The translations under genes were made by a program, and so were the position numbers. The notes under the pieces are model-generated. The model made no database searches and had not been told where the DNA came from. It saw only the letters and a list, made by a program, of their open reading frames with translations. This document shows, piece by piece, positions 1-11,300 of a stretch of DNA of 64,000 nucleotides (position 1 is its first letter; every line of letters begins with the position of its first letter). Source of the DNA: Cardiocondyla obscurior (taxonomy: Eukaryota > Arthropoda > Insecta > Hymenoptera > Formicidae); assembly GCF_019399895.1 (NCBI RefSeq), contig NC_091870.1, positions 8,725,001 to 8,789,000 of the forward strand, written 5' to 3'.

Positions 1-70
1 GAATTAAGTTAACACCAGGATTTGATGAAGAGGTCGGGCGGCCTGATACACTGGAAGTTGTTTGTTGCTT
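1..70 (-). CDS. Partial exon (H) of large - strand gene, cut by window edge
   Basis: Reading the - strand, a 3' splice site (TTTAATCTCAG) ends at position 71 and an open phase-0 reading frame runs to the window edge. It encodes about 23 residues rich in Ser, Thr, Gln and Pro, beginning KQQTTSSVSG. The previous exon (708-959) ends in phase 0, so the junction keeps the frame. The low-complexity composition matches the rest of this protein. The exon continues to the left of the window. It is short, so the call rests on the splice site and phase; chance is possible. Confidence 0.5.
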
Positions 71-707
71 CTGAGATTAAATAATAAGCGTGTATAAATT
101 AAACAAGTAAACTGCATAAAAATATATATTTCTATATAAAAAGCGTGTAAGATTAAAAAAGATAGATCACTAAATTTAATGTCATTGTACCTTGTATAAG
201 TAATTCAAGTTTACTATTTGCCTTCATCAATTCTTTTTCTTTCTAAATAATTCTTTCTAATTAATGTGAAACTTTTAAAAATTTTTTGTAGTGTCTGGGA
301 GGTTATATTTATCAATTAATCACAATGGTTTGAGAAATAAATTACGTAACCGTAAAGAGAGATTATAGCACTACATTAATATCAGTTTTATATTGGCTTT
401 ATATCTGATTAGTTAATTTCTTTGAAATATATAAAAATTAATATTAATATACATATTATTATGCTTTTAGACTTGTGTAGATTTTAGCTTGATTCACAAT
501 TTATGCACGAAGTAAGGTACATTTCATGTTACATTTGAACTAGCGATTAATTTCAATACACAAAAGCTGAAAAATAAATTATTTCATTTAGTATACAGTA
601 TCGTTTGGTCCATTCAGTCTCCAAAATAATTAATAATAATAATTAATAAAAATAAAAATTATTTATTATCTCAGATTTTTAGTAAAAGAAAAAAATTTGG
701 TTCTTAC
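71..707 (-). other. Intron of - strand gene
   Basis: AT-rich, non-coding, between exons G and H. The 5' splice site on the - strand is GAA|GTAAGAA at 701-707. No other feature is seen. Confidence 0.5.
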
Positions 708-959
708 TTCGTTAGAAGATTTTTTCATCAACGATCTTTTCAGTAACACTGCGTCGTCTTCTTTCGACGGTCGATCGTCGAAATCGATCATAAAGGAGTC
801 GGATTTTCTTGTAGATTCGTTTGCCGAACCATTTTGGAGAATCACTCCGTCGGTTGTATCGCTTTCCGTCATTTTATTTCCGCTCGAATTCGTACCTTTT
901 GCGAACGTTGATCTTCTCGAGAGTTTCGCTTCTTGATTCCTCGACTCCGAAGCGGGACG
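708..959 (-). CDS. Exon G of large - strand gene, unknown function
   Basis: A 252-nt exon (84 codons, phase 0 to phase 0). The 3' splice site is ATTTATTACTTCAG just above 959 and the 5' splice site is GAA|GTAAGAA at 707. The frame is fully open and continues in phase from exon F. The peptide is charged and Ser-rich, with an acidic and hydrophobic stretch around SDSFMIDFDDRPSKEDDAVL followed by a basic patch (LLKRSLMKKS). No catalytic motif or known domain is visible. Residues are about 1400-1483 of the visible protein. The strong splice sites and phase agreement make the exon itself quite secure. Confidence 0.72.
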
Positions 960-1180
960 CTGAAGTAATAAATCGTTAACATAATATTAATTTTAGCTCA
1001 ATTTTAATGAACGCAAATTATCTCGAATTAATAGTGTAAATAAAAGTTACTTTTTTTTCTTACTGCAATAGACAGAAGGCAAATTAAATAAGAAAATATA
1101 TGGGGCATAAAGTTTCCTTCATTATTACAAGGTAGTTTCTAATTAGCAATTATTTAATATAATTTTTTAAGTATACTTAC
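960..1180 (-). other. Short intron of - strand gene
   Basis: AT-rich 221-bp intron with 5' site CGA|GTAAGTA (1174-1180) and 3' site TTACTTCAG (960-962). No stops are needed to define it because both flanking frames join in phase 0. Confidence 0.7.
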
Positions 1181-4100
1181 TCGAGAAGCAACCTCAGGAC
1201 TTTTCGAGGGGGACGAAGAAATACTTCCTCTCGTCGTTCGCGCGTTCGTTTCGCGCTGCTTTATCGCAGCCGAATCGGGACTAGGGCTCTTCGTGATCCT
1301 GGATACACAGGATTTAATGTTAATCAATTTCACGGGATTGGCGCCGAGAAAAACGTTACTCGCTGCGCTGGCCGCAGTGCTTGACCTCCTCGCGTTGACG
1401 CTCTCTCGTAAGGCCGAGCGTCGATTTGCAATCGCTGACCTCGACTTTTCCGCAGTATTTAATTTACTGTTTTTATCAATCGATTTTCTAATATCCTCGA
1501 TGGATCGGAGCGGTTTCACGTCAAACGCGGACGTACCCTCCGATCCTATCGGATTTCTCGTAACATCGTGATTGAAATCTTCGGAGGATTTCAGACTCGA
1601 GACCGCTTCGTTTCCACGAAGTCTAAAATTTATGAAAGGACGACTCTCGTCCTTTCGCACTCTTACGCGAGTTAATTTCAGCAGGTCCTCTTTGTCCGAG
1701 TCGAATTCAAACAGTCGTCGCTTGCACGTCGGCGATCGACCTTCCGTCGATCTCCGCTTGCTCTGATCCGCTTTCGTTGCGATACTCCAAGATGAGAAAA
1801 CTGTCGGAGTGTCACGAGAAATTTCCGCCGTCTTTCGCAAAGGTGAAACGCGCGAAGATGAAACTTTAGACTTTATATCGTGTCGCCTGCCGCATTCTCT
1901 TGTCGGAGAAATTGTTTTTCCCGAAGCACTCGATTTCACCGGCGTGTGAATTGTTTCGCAAAAGAAGATCTTTTTCCTCGCGGTCCGACGAACGGAATTT
2001 GGGGAACTGATTTTCCGACAACCCTTTAATTCTTTGTTTGAAGAAGGCTCGGCTACCGTTTGAGGCTTCGTCGCCGATCGACGGATTAGGCCGGTGACAC
2101 TTTTCTCGCTCTCTTGATCACTTCGGGGATTCGAAGATTCTCTATCGGAGAGACTTTTCTTGAAAACGTCCGATTTCAAAGTAGATTTTCTCTGTTCGTG
2201 CAGTTTGCGAGCGGGATAGGTGGCCGAGGTTTTAAATTCCGTTCCGCTGCCGAGTAATTTCGCATGCGTTCCATCAAATTGTCGCCTCGATATCGGGCTC
2301 GATGTTTTTTGCAGTTTGCCGCGCTCAATGCGATGATCCGTCATAGTAATCTCTTGAATGTCCACGTCAGCTTCTGTCGGCGTAATAGTTTTGCGCGAGA
2401 ATTCCGGTGTGGTTCTTTTCCTGCCCTCGACGGACCATGGGCTCGCTGTTCGGAGCATGGGCGACGGTTTACGTTGATTTTTCCAGTGATTACCGTTCGC
2501 GATGCGCTTCGAAGGAAATTGACGAGTCGCGCGTTGCCTTCCGTCTTGGGACTTGATAAATTTGCGAACGAGTTCCGTCGATTGAAAATTATTATCGAGC
2601 TCCAAACCGTATTTAAGATTTACGATCGAGCTGACCGACGTCGCGGAACTCTCCGAGATTTTCGGCGACCTGCGAGTTTCCGTAATCCTGCCTTTAGGCG
2701 AAACAGATATCACCTCGTATTTAGTGACCGAAGGACTCGGAGTGCGCCTGTATTTCGTAGAAACATAACTGATCTTTTTATCGATCGGAGATCTTACAGG
2801 CTGTTTCTGAAAATTATTTGAGGCGTATTTGCGTTGTTTTGCTATACTTTTGGCGGTGTCCGTCGATTTAGGTTCGATCAACATCGTCGTAGCAGATTTT
2901 TCCGATTCCTTGCAAAAAAATTGTGGACTCGCGACGCGTCTGTCGCGCGTCATTTCAGACGATTTAAATGTATTGTATTTCCGATCGATGCTCGCGGTGA
3001 TTGCAGATCGTGCGGGTTCGAAGAGGCGAGTCAACCGTGTTAAATTTCGTTCATTTAAATCGCCCGATTTAGATTCAACGGTTCCTCGACCGATGCCCGC
3101 GATTTCGAATCGCTTGGATTCGCGATATTGCGGACTCGTGCTTCGTATCGACAACAGTTCTCCGTCACTCCATATCGGTGATTTAGATTCACTCCTTCTA
3201 TGAGATTGCTCGGACTCGCTGAGAAAAAATCGCGGACTTCTATTTCGTTTTATTAACGTATCCCGACGAAATAATGGCGAGCCGGATGAATCCGACTTTC
3301 GATCGATGCTCATTGTTGTCGCAGATCGTTCGGATTCCTTGCAGAAAAATTGTGGACTGGTACGTTTTTTAAATATTCCCTCTTCGTGGAATCGTGGTTT
3401 AAACTGAAAAGATCGTCGACCACCAAGGGTACTCGTCTGATTTTTTTGCCGTTCGGAGTTGATCATATTCCGCTTTGTTACCGAGCCTCTGCTCATCTCG
3501 GACGACTTGGACTCGATGGTTTCCCGATCGGTGCTCGTAGCCGTTCCAGAACGTTTTGACTCGTAGCGAAGATATTCCGGGCTCGCGCTCTGTCTGGACG
3601 AGACTCTTGTTTCGCTCCATACCGGCGATTTAGACTCGCTCGTTCCGCGAGAACGTTCAGATTCGCTGAGAGAGAATCGCGGGCTACCGTTCCGTTTTAT
3701 TAATTCATTCCGACGAAATAATGGCGAGTCGGACTTCCGGTTAAGGCTCACCGTTGTAGCAGATCGTTCGGATTCCCTGCAGAAAAATTGCGGATCGGTC
3801 CTACGTCTTACAAATATTTTTCCGTCGGACGTCAATGACTTGAATCCGTTGATCCGCGGATAAAATCTCGAGGCGGTCTCCACTTTTGTAGCCTCTTTCG
3901 ATAAGAGGCTTCGCGGACTCGCGCGTCGGCCGAGCGTCTCGGTATCGGAACTCTCCTTCCATCTCGCGCTGATCTCGTCGGCCGCGCGAGTTCCAGCCGG
4001 ACTTTTTGCACTCTCGAAAATCCTTTGACTTCGTTCCGAGATCCAGCTACTTCCGCTTCTCGCGCTGATCGGGGACGTTTCGGCAATTCTGTTCCTTAGT
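1181..4100 (-). CDS. Giant exon F (2.9 kb) of - strand gene; Ser/Arg-rich repeat protein
   Basis: A 2,920-nt exon with an unbroken frame of about 973 codons, far too long to be chance. The 3' splice site is ATTTGCGTTCTCAG (4101-4103). Exon E ends with two bases of a codon and this exon supplies the third, giving Ser-Arg then LRNRIAET. The 5' splice site is CGA|GTAAGTA. The protein is very rich in Ser, Arg, Lys, Thr and Glu, with many SP or RSP-type phosphorylation-like sites, few hydrophobics and no membrane segment. It is probably largely disordered. Two long imperfect repeats and a third partial one share the core FCKESERSATT, then SPLFRR, IKRN, SPRF, LSESE, ESKSP. They start near 3800, 3360 and 2930 (period about 430-440 bp). 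No enzyme motif is seen. A cytoskeletal, centrosomal or nuclear scaffold is possible but not shown. Confidence 0.85.
2865..3800 (-). repeat. Intragenic repeats of about 430-440 bp within exon F
   Basis: The DNA around AAAAATTG[T/C]GGA recurs at about 3783, 3344 and 2915, and the following protein blocks align (PQFFC[K/R]ESE[R/K]SATT, SPLFRR, SPRF.LSESE, SESKSP[V/I]WS). The first two copies are nearly full length; the third keeps only the PQFFC part. An expansion of a low-complexity coding segment is the simplest reading. Confidence 0.75.
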
Positions 4101-4910
4101 CTGAGAACGCAAATGTACAACAGCTTTGAAGCAGTAATCGCGGAGAAGAGGCGTGCTTTTCGTTCCAGCGATCGGCCGCACTTTCGGCCCTGCCGCCCAA
4201 GCTAATTAGCGCTAATTGTTTTTCCGTTTAAAAAAAAAAATTTCTTTTCTAACGGACGTCGCTCTAGTTACAGTTTCCTTGCAGCCCGGTGTTAAATCTG
4301 CCTCGCGCAAATTGCAGTTAAATGCGTCGCGTACGATGATAATTAAGCTTGAGTGGCTTTACACATGTCTTCGAATCGGAGCAGAGGCGTTCACTTGTTC
4401 GTTTGCGTACTTGGATTAATCAAATTAATTATTCCTTTTTTTTTTTTTAATTACTCATTTATCTTATTCAATATTTATGATTTCACCAGATTAGTCGTTC
4501 ACCGCTTGTTCTTTCCTTTGAAATGTATATGCTTTTAGCTTACGGCGATGAGGCGGGGGTTAGGAAAACACATATTAGAACGATCACGCTCGTGATACGG
4601 TATTCATTTTTCATCCTTTCGGTCTCTTTACAATGGGCATTGTTAACGTACACATTTGGAATAGTCGAGGGCAGCGATTGCAACTACGTGACGTGTAAAT
4701 TAATTCTGGCAAGCGCAGCGGCGAATTGTTAGCGATTTGCCGGTAATCGAGATTCGCAATTATTTGCACAGTTATGTAAATAATAGACGTAATTTCTAAT
4801 CACGATAGTATGGTGCGCGTTATACTTATACGCGCACGTGCGCTCTGTGCTCGTATTTTATTTACAGCTGCACTATTCGAGGAAAAAAAAAAAAAAAAAA
4901 AAGTTCTTAC
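4101..4910 (-). other. Intron of - strand gene between exons E and F
   Basis: 810 bp, AT-rich, with homopolymer tracts (T run near 4437, A run near 4882). Its 5' splice site is CCAG|GTAAGAAC at 4903-4910. Nothing else is supported. Confidence 0.75.
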
Positions 4911-5230
4911 CTGGAATTCGATTTCGGAATCGCCGGTTCCGCCCGTTTTTTCGTCACCGTGCTGGTCGAAGTCGATTGCTTCGTCACGCTGCTCCTTTTC
5001 GCGTTCGCGTTCTTGAATCGTTCGAGTCGCTCCTCCGCCTGAGACAATTTCCTCGTGACGTTCTTCTTCGAGAGCTTGTCGGGCACATCCACCATAAGAT
5101 ATTCCGGAAACTCCTCGCTTTCTAAATCGTTCTTCACGCGATGCTTCAGAGACTCGTCAAATCCCATTAAATGGATCTTCGCCATCATGCGATTTCTGTC
5201 TATCATGTCCTGGTCCAACGTTTCGTATTG
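4911..5230 (-). CDS. Exon E of - strand gene; charged helical segment
   Basis: A 320-nt exon, phase 0 in and phase 2 out. The 3' splice site is TTAATATTTCGCAG (5231-5233) and the 5' site is TTCCAG|GTAAGAAC. It encodes about 107 residues starting QYETLDQDM. The N-terminal part has well-patterned sequence (MAKIHLMGFDESLKHRV, then EEFPEYLMVDVPDKL), which looks like a small folded or conserved segment. A predicted helical, coiled-coil-like stretch follows (KLSQAEERLERFKNANAKR), then a Ser/Thr/Lys tail. The phases join exons D and F exactly. Function is not recognised. This segment and exon D would be the best queries for a homology search. Confidence 0.82.
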
Positions 5231-5476
5231 CTGCGAAATATTAAATTACAGATAATAAAAACAGCCGTAGTATTAAAGCGTGTAAAATGTCTAACGAAAT
5301 AACGTCGGTGAATATCAGTAAAATTAGTTATTAATTACAAAAAAAAAAAAATGGATATAATTAATTATACATTGAATTAATTTGAGATGTGACTAAAGTA
5401 TCTATGTGTGTATGTAAAATGCAATGTCAGGCTAACATTTAAAGCTGACTTAAAGTTAGGGTATTGCGCAACCAAC
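5231..5476 (-). other. Short intron of - strand gene between exons D and E
   Basis: 246 bp, AT-rich. The proposed 5' site GAG|GTTGGT is non-consensus at +3; the 3' site TTCGCAG is good. Confidence 0.55.
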
Positions 5477-5827
5477 CTCATTGTCATTTTCGTGACGATA
5501 ATGCTCGCTTGCAAACGTGGCGACGCGATTCTCGACGCCGTATTCGTCCTCGTCATCGTGACGACGTACGGACGGTCCGAACGAGTCGCGGATGATCTCT
5601 TCGTGGTAAGAAACGACAGGTTTGCCGCCGTTAACGTTACTGTTGACGTCCGCCCGCGCCACGCGTTTCACGGACTGTCGATTTACCGTCACATTACCGT
5701 TTCTCTGGGTCGCCGCGCCGTTCATATTCGTCTGCTTCCGCAGCTTGTTCTCGAGCGGCTCCAGCGGGTAGCTCCTGTCGATCCCCTTCACGGTGGTCTG
5801 CCGTCTCTCGTCGAACATTTGCCTTAC
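5477..5827 (-). CDS. Exon D of - strand gene; conserved-looking RQMFDERRQ block
   Basis: A 351-nt exon (117 codons, phase 0 to 0). The 3' site is GATTGTCGTGCAG (5828-5830). The 5' site is GAG|GTTGGT, weak, so the low end is less certain. It begins VRQMFDERRQ, followed by GIDRSYPLEPLENKL, a patterned block that looks conserved. An Asn/Arg-rich linker and an acidic stretch (RRHDDEDEYG) follow. A weak memory associates this kind of block with the region before the zinc fingers of insect ZC2HC1C-like proteins. No zinc finger is present in this window, so I do not name the gene. C2HC fingers encoded left of position 1 would support the idea. Confidence 0.75.
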
Positions 5828-6052
5828 CTGCACGACAATCAATACTCACGCGAGCTTTCAAACGAGTTAATTAAACGCTCGCGAAAATAGCCTGAATGTG
5901 CGACCCGCTGAAATTTTATTTTTTCGTGCGAAGAGAATAATTTAAATAAAAAGAGAGAAAAAAAAATTAATTAATAATAATAAAAAGGGTGGAAAAAAAA
6001 TTGCAGCGAAAGAGCTAGGTAAGGCGGTAAGGTGAACCGATTTTCCACGTAC
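5828..6052 (-). other. Short intron of - strand gene between exons C and D
   Basis: 225 bp. The 5' splice site chosen is AAA|GTACGT (6047-6052), because it keeps exon C in phase 0 with exon D. GCG|GTAAAG a few bases upstream has a better sequence but would shift the frame. Confidence 0.6.
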
Positions 6053-6382
6053 TTTACCGCCTTGCGAGGTCGAGGTCGTCGTCGTGGCCGTCGTCGTCGT
6101 CGCGGTCCGGACCGCCGTCGAGCCGTGATGCGAGCTATTCGAGCCCGCGCTACCACGCTGCACCACTTGGTAGGCCCTCTGCTGCTGCTGATCGTAGAGC
6201 TGCAGCAGCTTCTGCTCCTTTTCCTGCAGCTGCTTCTGCTGGAAGCGGGCCTGCGTCGCGGGATAATTCGCTTTGAGTACCGACGTGTCGCCGCGCGGAA
6301 ATGCGGGCCGACGTCGCCCGCGGTCGGAACGTCGGCTCGCATGCGAGAGGCGCATAGTATCGCGGTAGGCTCTACTGCCGGG
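6053..6382 (-). CDS. Exon C of - strand gene; Gln-rich coiled coil and Thr tract
   Basis: A 330-nt exon (110 codons, phase 0 to 0). The 3' splice site is CGTTTCTATAG (6383-6385). The frame starts PGSRAYRDTMRLSHA, continues through a basic Arg-rich stretch, and then gives a convincing coiled coil (ARFQQKQLQEKEQKLLQLYD, then QQQQ). It ends in a Ser/Gly/Thr tract coded by ACG/ACC-type triplets (6065-6120), where the + strand reads as GTC repeats. A second frame is also open over the same bases, but only this one joins exon D and keeps the coiled coil. Residues are about 93-202 of the visible protein. Confidence 0.75.
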
Positions 6383-8125
6383 CTATAGAAACGACGATGC
6401 ACGTATAGGCACCCGGCGCCGCCTCATCGATTCACCTCTAACCTACATGCGAGGGGGTTAGTAAACTCGTTATTATGCCGAGGCAGGGACCGCCTCGTCT
6501 TTTAACCCTGCGCCGACCTGACGTCTCGGCCCTTCCGCGCTAAGGGTGTGTTATTAAAAGTATTACTCGCGAACTACCTGGCTGATTACGTAACCGCGCG
6601 TTAAAGATAAGGTTTCAGTTGCATCTATAAAAAAAACGAATAAAGATTCGCGCTGCTATTTCGTAAACTGAATTACTTGAATATTTGATTACGTTGATTT
6701 AATTGTAATTATATTAAAAATAAAAAAAAAATTTTTTCTCCTTAGTATTATGCGCTAAAAAATGTACAAGTATTTTTTTTTCGTGGCGTATATAAAGAAA
6801 TTAGTAAAATTAAAGCGAGGGGTTTCTTCAGAGTTTAAAAAGTTTGACGTTTTTTTTTAAATATATATTTAAGTTTTAATACTTTTCGCGGTGTAGGTTC
6901 TGCACAGATTTTAATTTTGGATAATCGTTTCGCGAACGATAGGGTAAAGATCAACTGTGGTTCAATAATCATGCGGCAGTTCCTAATTGCATATCCCTTC
7001 GATGATTGTATCGGCAATCAGGCGCGCCACTAATTGATTCATTCCTAATGAACCTGCCATATTGAACACTTTGCCTCGGTATATCGCGCAGTTTACTGGC
7101 GTAAACTTGAGATTCAGCGGGAAGATTATTGATAAGGATAATCGAGGGCGGTATTAATTGGCGCGCTCGAAGTCATACGTCAATTAATAGACACGCTAGG
7201 AAAGATGTACAACAAATTGCTTTTAAGGCGATCTTGATTTTCTGAACAGCCATTACGCTTCGTAAACGTGTGTAATTAAACATTGAATTAATTCCCGCGC
7301 AATACGTGTAATTAAATGTTGAATTAACGGGGGGGCGCAAGTCGAAAGTACTTTGCAGACGTATAAGAAATGAATTTATTAATTACAGAGTGAAATTGCA
7401 CGTTACTGACTTTGCGTGGAATCATCATTACTTTTCCCCCAATGAGTAAACATACGTAATGCACCGCTATTACATTGGTAAACGGTAATATACGTTCACG
7501 ATTTCAGCGATCAATACGCACGGTAAATACGATTACTATATTTCCACTGCGCTCTAATTAAATATAAAGCTATTTGATAATGATGCGCCCGTTAATGGAC
7601 GACTGCCAATTAGATGTGGATGAATAAAATAGATTAAAAAAAAAAAATTAAAAAAAAAGCGAGTAAGGAAATTAAATTTAAATGATTCAGCGTAAATGCT
7701 TGTTGAAGCTAATTAAAAAAAAAAACGATACGCAAAGTAACGCTTTGGAATCACGATTTTTGTGCCTTTTACACACATGATAAGAACGCACGCGGGCGGC
7801 ATTTAAAGGAAAGATCACGCGCCGGGCGTCGTTTTAAATCGCGTGGGCACCCGAGATTCGAGAAGTCGACGACTCCGGCACACATAACCGTATATAGAAT
7901 AAGTAACGTTCCCGTTTCTCCGCGTGTCTCGCCTCGCGGTTTCTCCTTTTTTTAACTTTAGGATACAATCTTACGAAATATTTGACGTTGACCTGCTTTA
8001 ACGACGCGATCACCTACTTCTGCCGCCGCTCCGTTTTTATTAAACGCAACAATTTGTGTCTTATAGCCCGTTTATATATTTTTTTTTTTTTCTTTTTCGT
8101 TGCAGTGGACTTTTGAAATTAATAC
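6383..8125 (-). other. Intron of - strand gene between exons B and C
   Basis: About 1.7 kb without a supported gene on either strand. GC-rich close to exon C, then AT-rich with A and T runs (6720, 6776, 7638, 7716). Confidence 0.5.
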
Positions 8126-8332
8126 CATAGTTTCCAAACTGGGAAGTGCGGTATCGTATTCCTGAGCTGCCCATGACGTTTTCATGTCCATCGACACCCC
8201 GCGAGCGGGAGCGCCCAGCTGCTGCGACCGGATATGCATTCTTCTCCTCGGTTTCTCAATTCTTTCGAGTGTCGTCGACTTTGCGGCTACCGCGAGGGAT
8301 TTTCGCATCAATTCCTTCACGTCGAGACCTCG
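8106..8332 (+). other. Possible non-coding exon on the + strand, antisense to exon B
   Basis: On the + strand a long T tract leads into CGTTGCAG at 8098-8105, and GACCTCG|GTAAGTAA follows at 8333. These are textbook 3' and 5' splice sites 227 nt apart. All three + frames are closed by early stops, so if spliced it would be untranslated or a long non-coding RNA exon. It covers the same bases as the - strand exon B. Confidence 0.3.
8126..8328 (-). CDS. Probable exon B of - strand gene
   Basis: A 203-nt open stretch. If the 3' splice site TTACTTACCGAG and the 5' site ACTATG|GTATTA are used, it accepts the single base left by exon A and leaves phase 0 for exon C. The peptide begins LDVKELMRKSLAVAAKSTTL, then ERIEKPRRRMHIRSQQ, a basic amphipathic segment. 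An intervening exon of length 2 mod 3 is needed between exons A and C, and this one fits. Both splice sites are mediocre. The + strand has stronger splice signals around almost the same interval (see findings), so the strand assignment is not certain. Confidence 0.5.
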
Positions 8333-11300
8333 GTAAGTAACACGACTTCATATTTCACTGCATGCAATATCTTTTTTTGCCGCAACGGATTACGATGACG
8401 TAGCGGTTGCGCCCGCGATGTATCGCTCCTCACGTAAAATCGCGGCGCGGACTCGACGTTCATGCAAATTAGCACGCGCGCAAAACGCAGCCGCGTTCAA
8501 TGTCAACGCCAACCGGTGAAACGCCCGTACATACGCAACGCGGACGGCAGTCGAACGTTTTCACGGGCGATCGCGCGGTTAATCGCGAAATGATCAATTT
8601 CGGGAAAGTTACGGGGACGCAATTAAACCAAGGACGGTTTAATAATCGGCGAACGCGCACATTGCAACGCCAACACGACACGGGGTACTGTGAGCGTTAC
8701 CATCACAACAATGTTTTGTTGCAAACGACAGCGTGCCCACGTCGCGGAGCAGCGCGCATGTCCGTCTAAAAGCTATCCACCCTCGCGACTGCGGATGATA
8801 GCTACCGCTGGGTGGACGATCGACAAGGCACGCGACCGAGTCCCAAGTGTCGATTTGCATCGATTCGCTTCAATAGTTTAGCGGTCTTTCCGCTCCTGCC
8901 TTCGCGGAACGGCGACGCAATCGAGCGAGGCGACTTGGCGACTAGACTCATTGACATATAGGCGAATTTATGCACTCGCGGGGTATAAGGTACGCGAAGC
9001 GTGACGTCGAATACTAACGCGATTATCTGTAAATACCTGTAAAGGAGAGACCGTACGATATTTCGACGATCCAACGGCGACCTTTCCAAATGATCGTTAT
9101 CGATGCATTTTTTTAAACAAACCTCTTAGATTTATTTAATTATTTCATTAGTCATTTCATTAGTGCGCTTTCACATTTTTTTTTTTTTTTTTTACCACGT
9201 ACAACGTCTCCAAATTTTATCGCTTAAGATGCTGAATTAAAAAACGACTTTCTCTCCCTCGTTTAATTCTTCAGAAAATAATTATGTTAAATACATTCTT
9301 TCCTTTCTGTTATTAAAATGCTTCGCGTATCCCGCGGAAAAAGTAGTTTTATTTCTTCGGATTAATATAGCGGTAAGAAAGTTAGTTCGTCACGGCATAT
9401 TGCAGTCTTAGCGGCGAAGTCTGTTACAGTCTGGATAAGTTTACTCGGCGTAAATCGCTCTCGCAAAGAACTCGAGGCAACCCATCGATGTTGCTCGAAA
9501 ATTTCGCCGAGGTATAAAGTTCAAGGTTGGAAAGAGTAATGGAGGTGATCTTAGGAATTGATATAAACGAGTCGTACGTTTGGCAGTTGGTTTATCAAGA
9601 TTTATTACTTCCTTGTCGCCTTCGCGGATCTGGCACGCCGACGCGAAAAGTTGATCGCTCGGATGAGTTAATGTCAATTTGCGTTAATAAAATGAACGTT
9701 ATAATTGCAGCTGCGACTTCGCGCTGAGTGACGGGGCGCCGTTCGCCGAATATAAAAGAATTGAATGGAATATAATTTACTAAAAGCGTTAGTCGCACGC
9801 TTCCGTTGACGTTTTTAAATATCAATTGAGGACATTTATCCGAAAGCCATCGAATATTTTTGTGAATCGTGTCCCATTTCGATTTTAATAGCCGCGCTTT
9901 CCGCACGCTTCGTCAGGAATAGGTTTCTGGGAAAAATCGTTGTAATGCTTCCCGGGAAGCACCCCGTTCGCGTGTCTCCTATCAGGTTTGCAACGGTATT
10001 GCCGCGTCATATTACTGCAAATAAAAAAAAAAGCCCAGAAAAAAGAATTTCCTCGATTTCTCCGTCGAGCGTTGTTTTTTTTTTTTTCGCGTAAAAATTA
10101 TCCTTTCGCCGGGAAATGCCACCGCCGCGAAAATTAGTTGTTCTTTGGCGTAAGAAAAACAAGTCTTGTTCTTCAAATCAATACGCGCGGCTCGCAAAAG
10201 GATGCACAATGAGAAACGTAATTTCTTTCGCGAGAAGACAAATAGCCTGTCGTTTTTCTCGACAACGTAGGCCGTGAACAAATCTAGATCGTGATAATCA
10301 CTTCGATCGCGAATGAAAAATGTTTACCTTATTTTTGCGATAATACTGTCAGCTTATATAATATTCGATGAAATTTTTTAAAGCGCTTTGTGTGTCGGCA
10401 TGTATAATTCTTTTATACTGAATTATTAAAAGAAAAAAAAAGGAGGGATTTAAATTGCCGAGAGTCAAAGTGAAACTTTTTCCCCGTTTAATTTTAATTT
10501 AAATAGCTCGAAATGAAATCGTGTTGTGCAATTTCTGCAGATTGAACGTCGCAATTAAAACACAATAATTGAATTTTCTTTCGCTTCCAAGTCTTTTTTT
10601 TTTTCTGTTACTTCGTGAATGCGTAAACATCGATGAACGATAGAATACGGCCGGGCGGTGATTTTCATATATCCGATTGCCGTTTGACGTACGAAGTTAC
10701 ACACGATTGTCGTCATTTGGGAATTATCTATTTATACGTCTGTACCTCGAAAAACTCGTGGCTTCTTCAGCGACTCGCATCGATCGAGCCGAATCGCGTT
10801 CGAAAACGGGGTTACGAAAAATGCAGGATTGTTTGCCCGGGAAAGGGGGAAAAGGACCGAAGGAAAAGATCGTGGAAAAATGCTGGGCGCAGGTACCGCA
10901 CTCGTGATTACGATGCTCGGCAGACCGAGAACCAATCATTTCGCACGACCGGCGATGCTCTCGTGGAACCTTGAACTTTGCATTTCGTCGAAGACGAATC
11001 GAATTTTCGCGTGCAGCCATGCGAACTTTTTACACACCGTCATATCGCACCGTCGAGGCACTTCCCCGAACGGGAATTCAACTCCGCGGCATAAGTACGA
11101 AATTAACCTTTCGTTAATTGCAAATCGCGCGGAAATTTATTCTAATCGTCGCGATCTCGGAGGAGGGTACAAATGATGATTTTCAGGGCTCGGCACCTAC
11201 GCTCGAATCTGATTTCTATATTTAAGTGTTGCGCCGATTGCGATCTTGGCCTTAGAAGTGCCACCGATTCGCGGTAACGAAACGTTGAACGTTGGCGAGA

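Noticed and set aside
1293..3559. Several + strand open frames of 64-185 codons
   Set aside because: They are shadows of the unbroken 973-codon - strand exon F and have no independent splice or start support.
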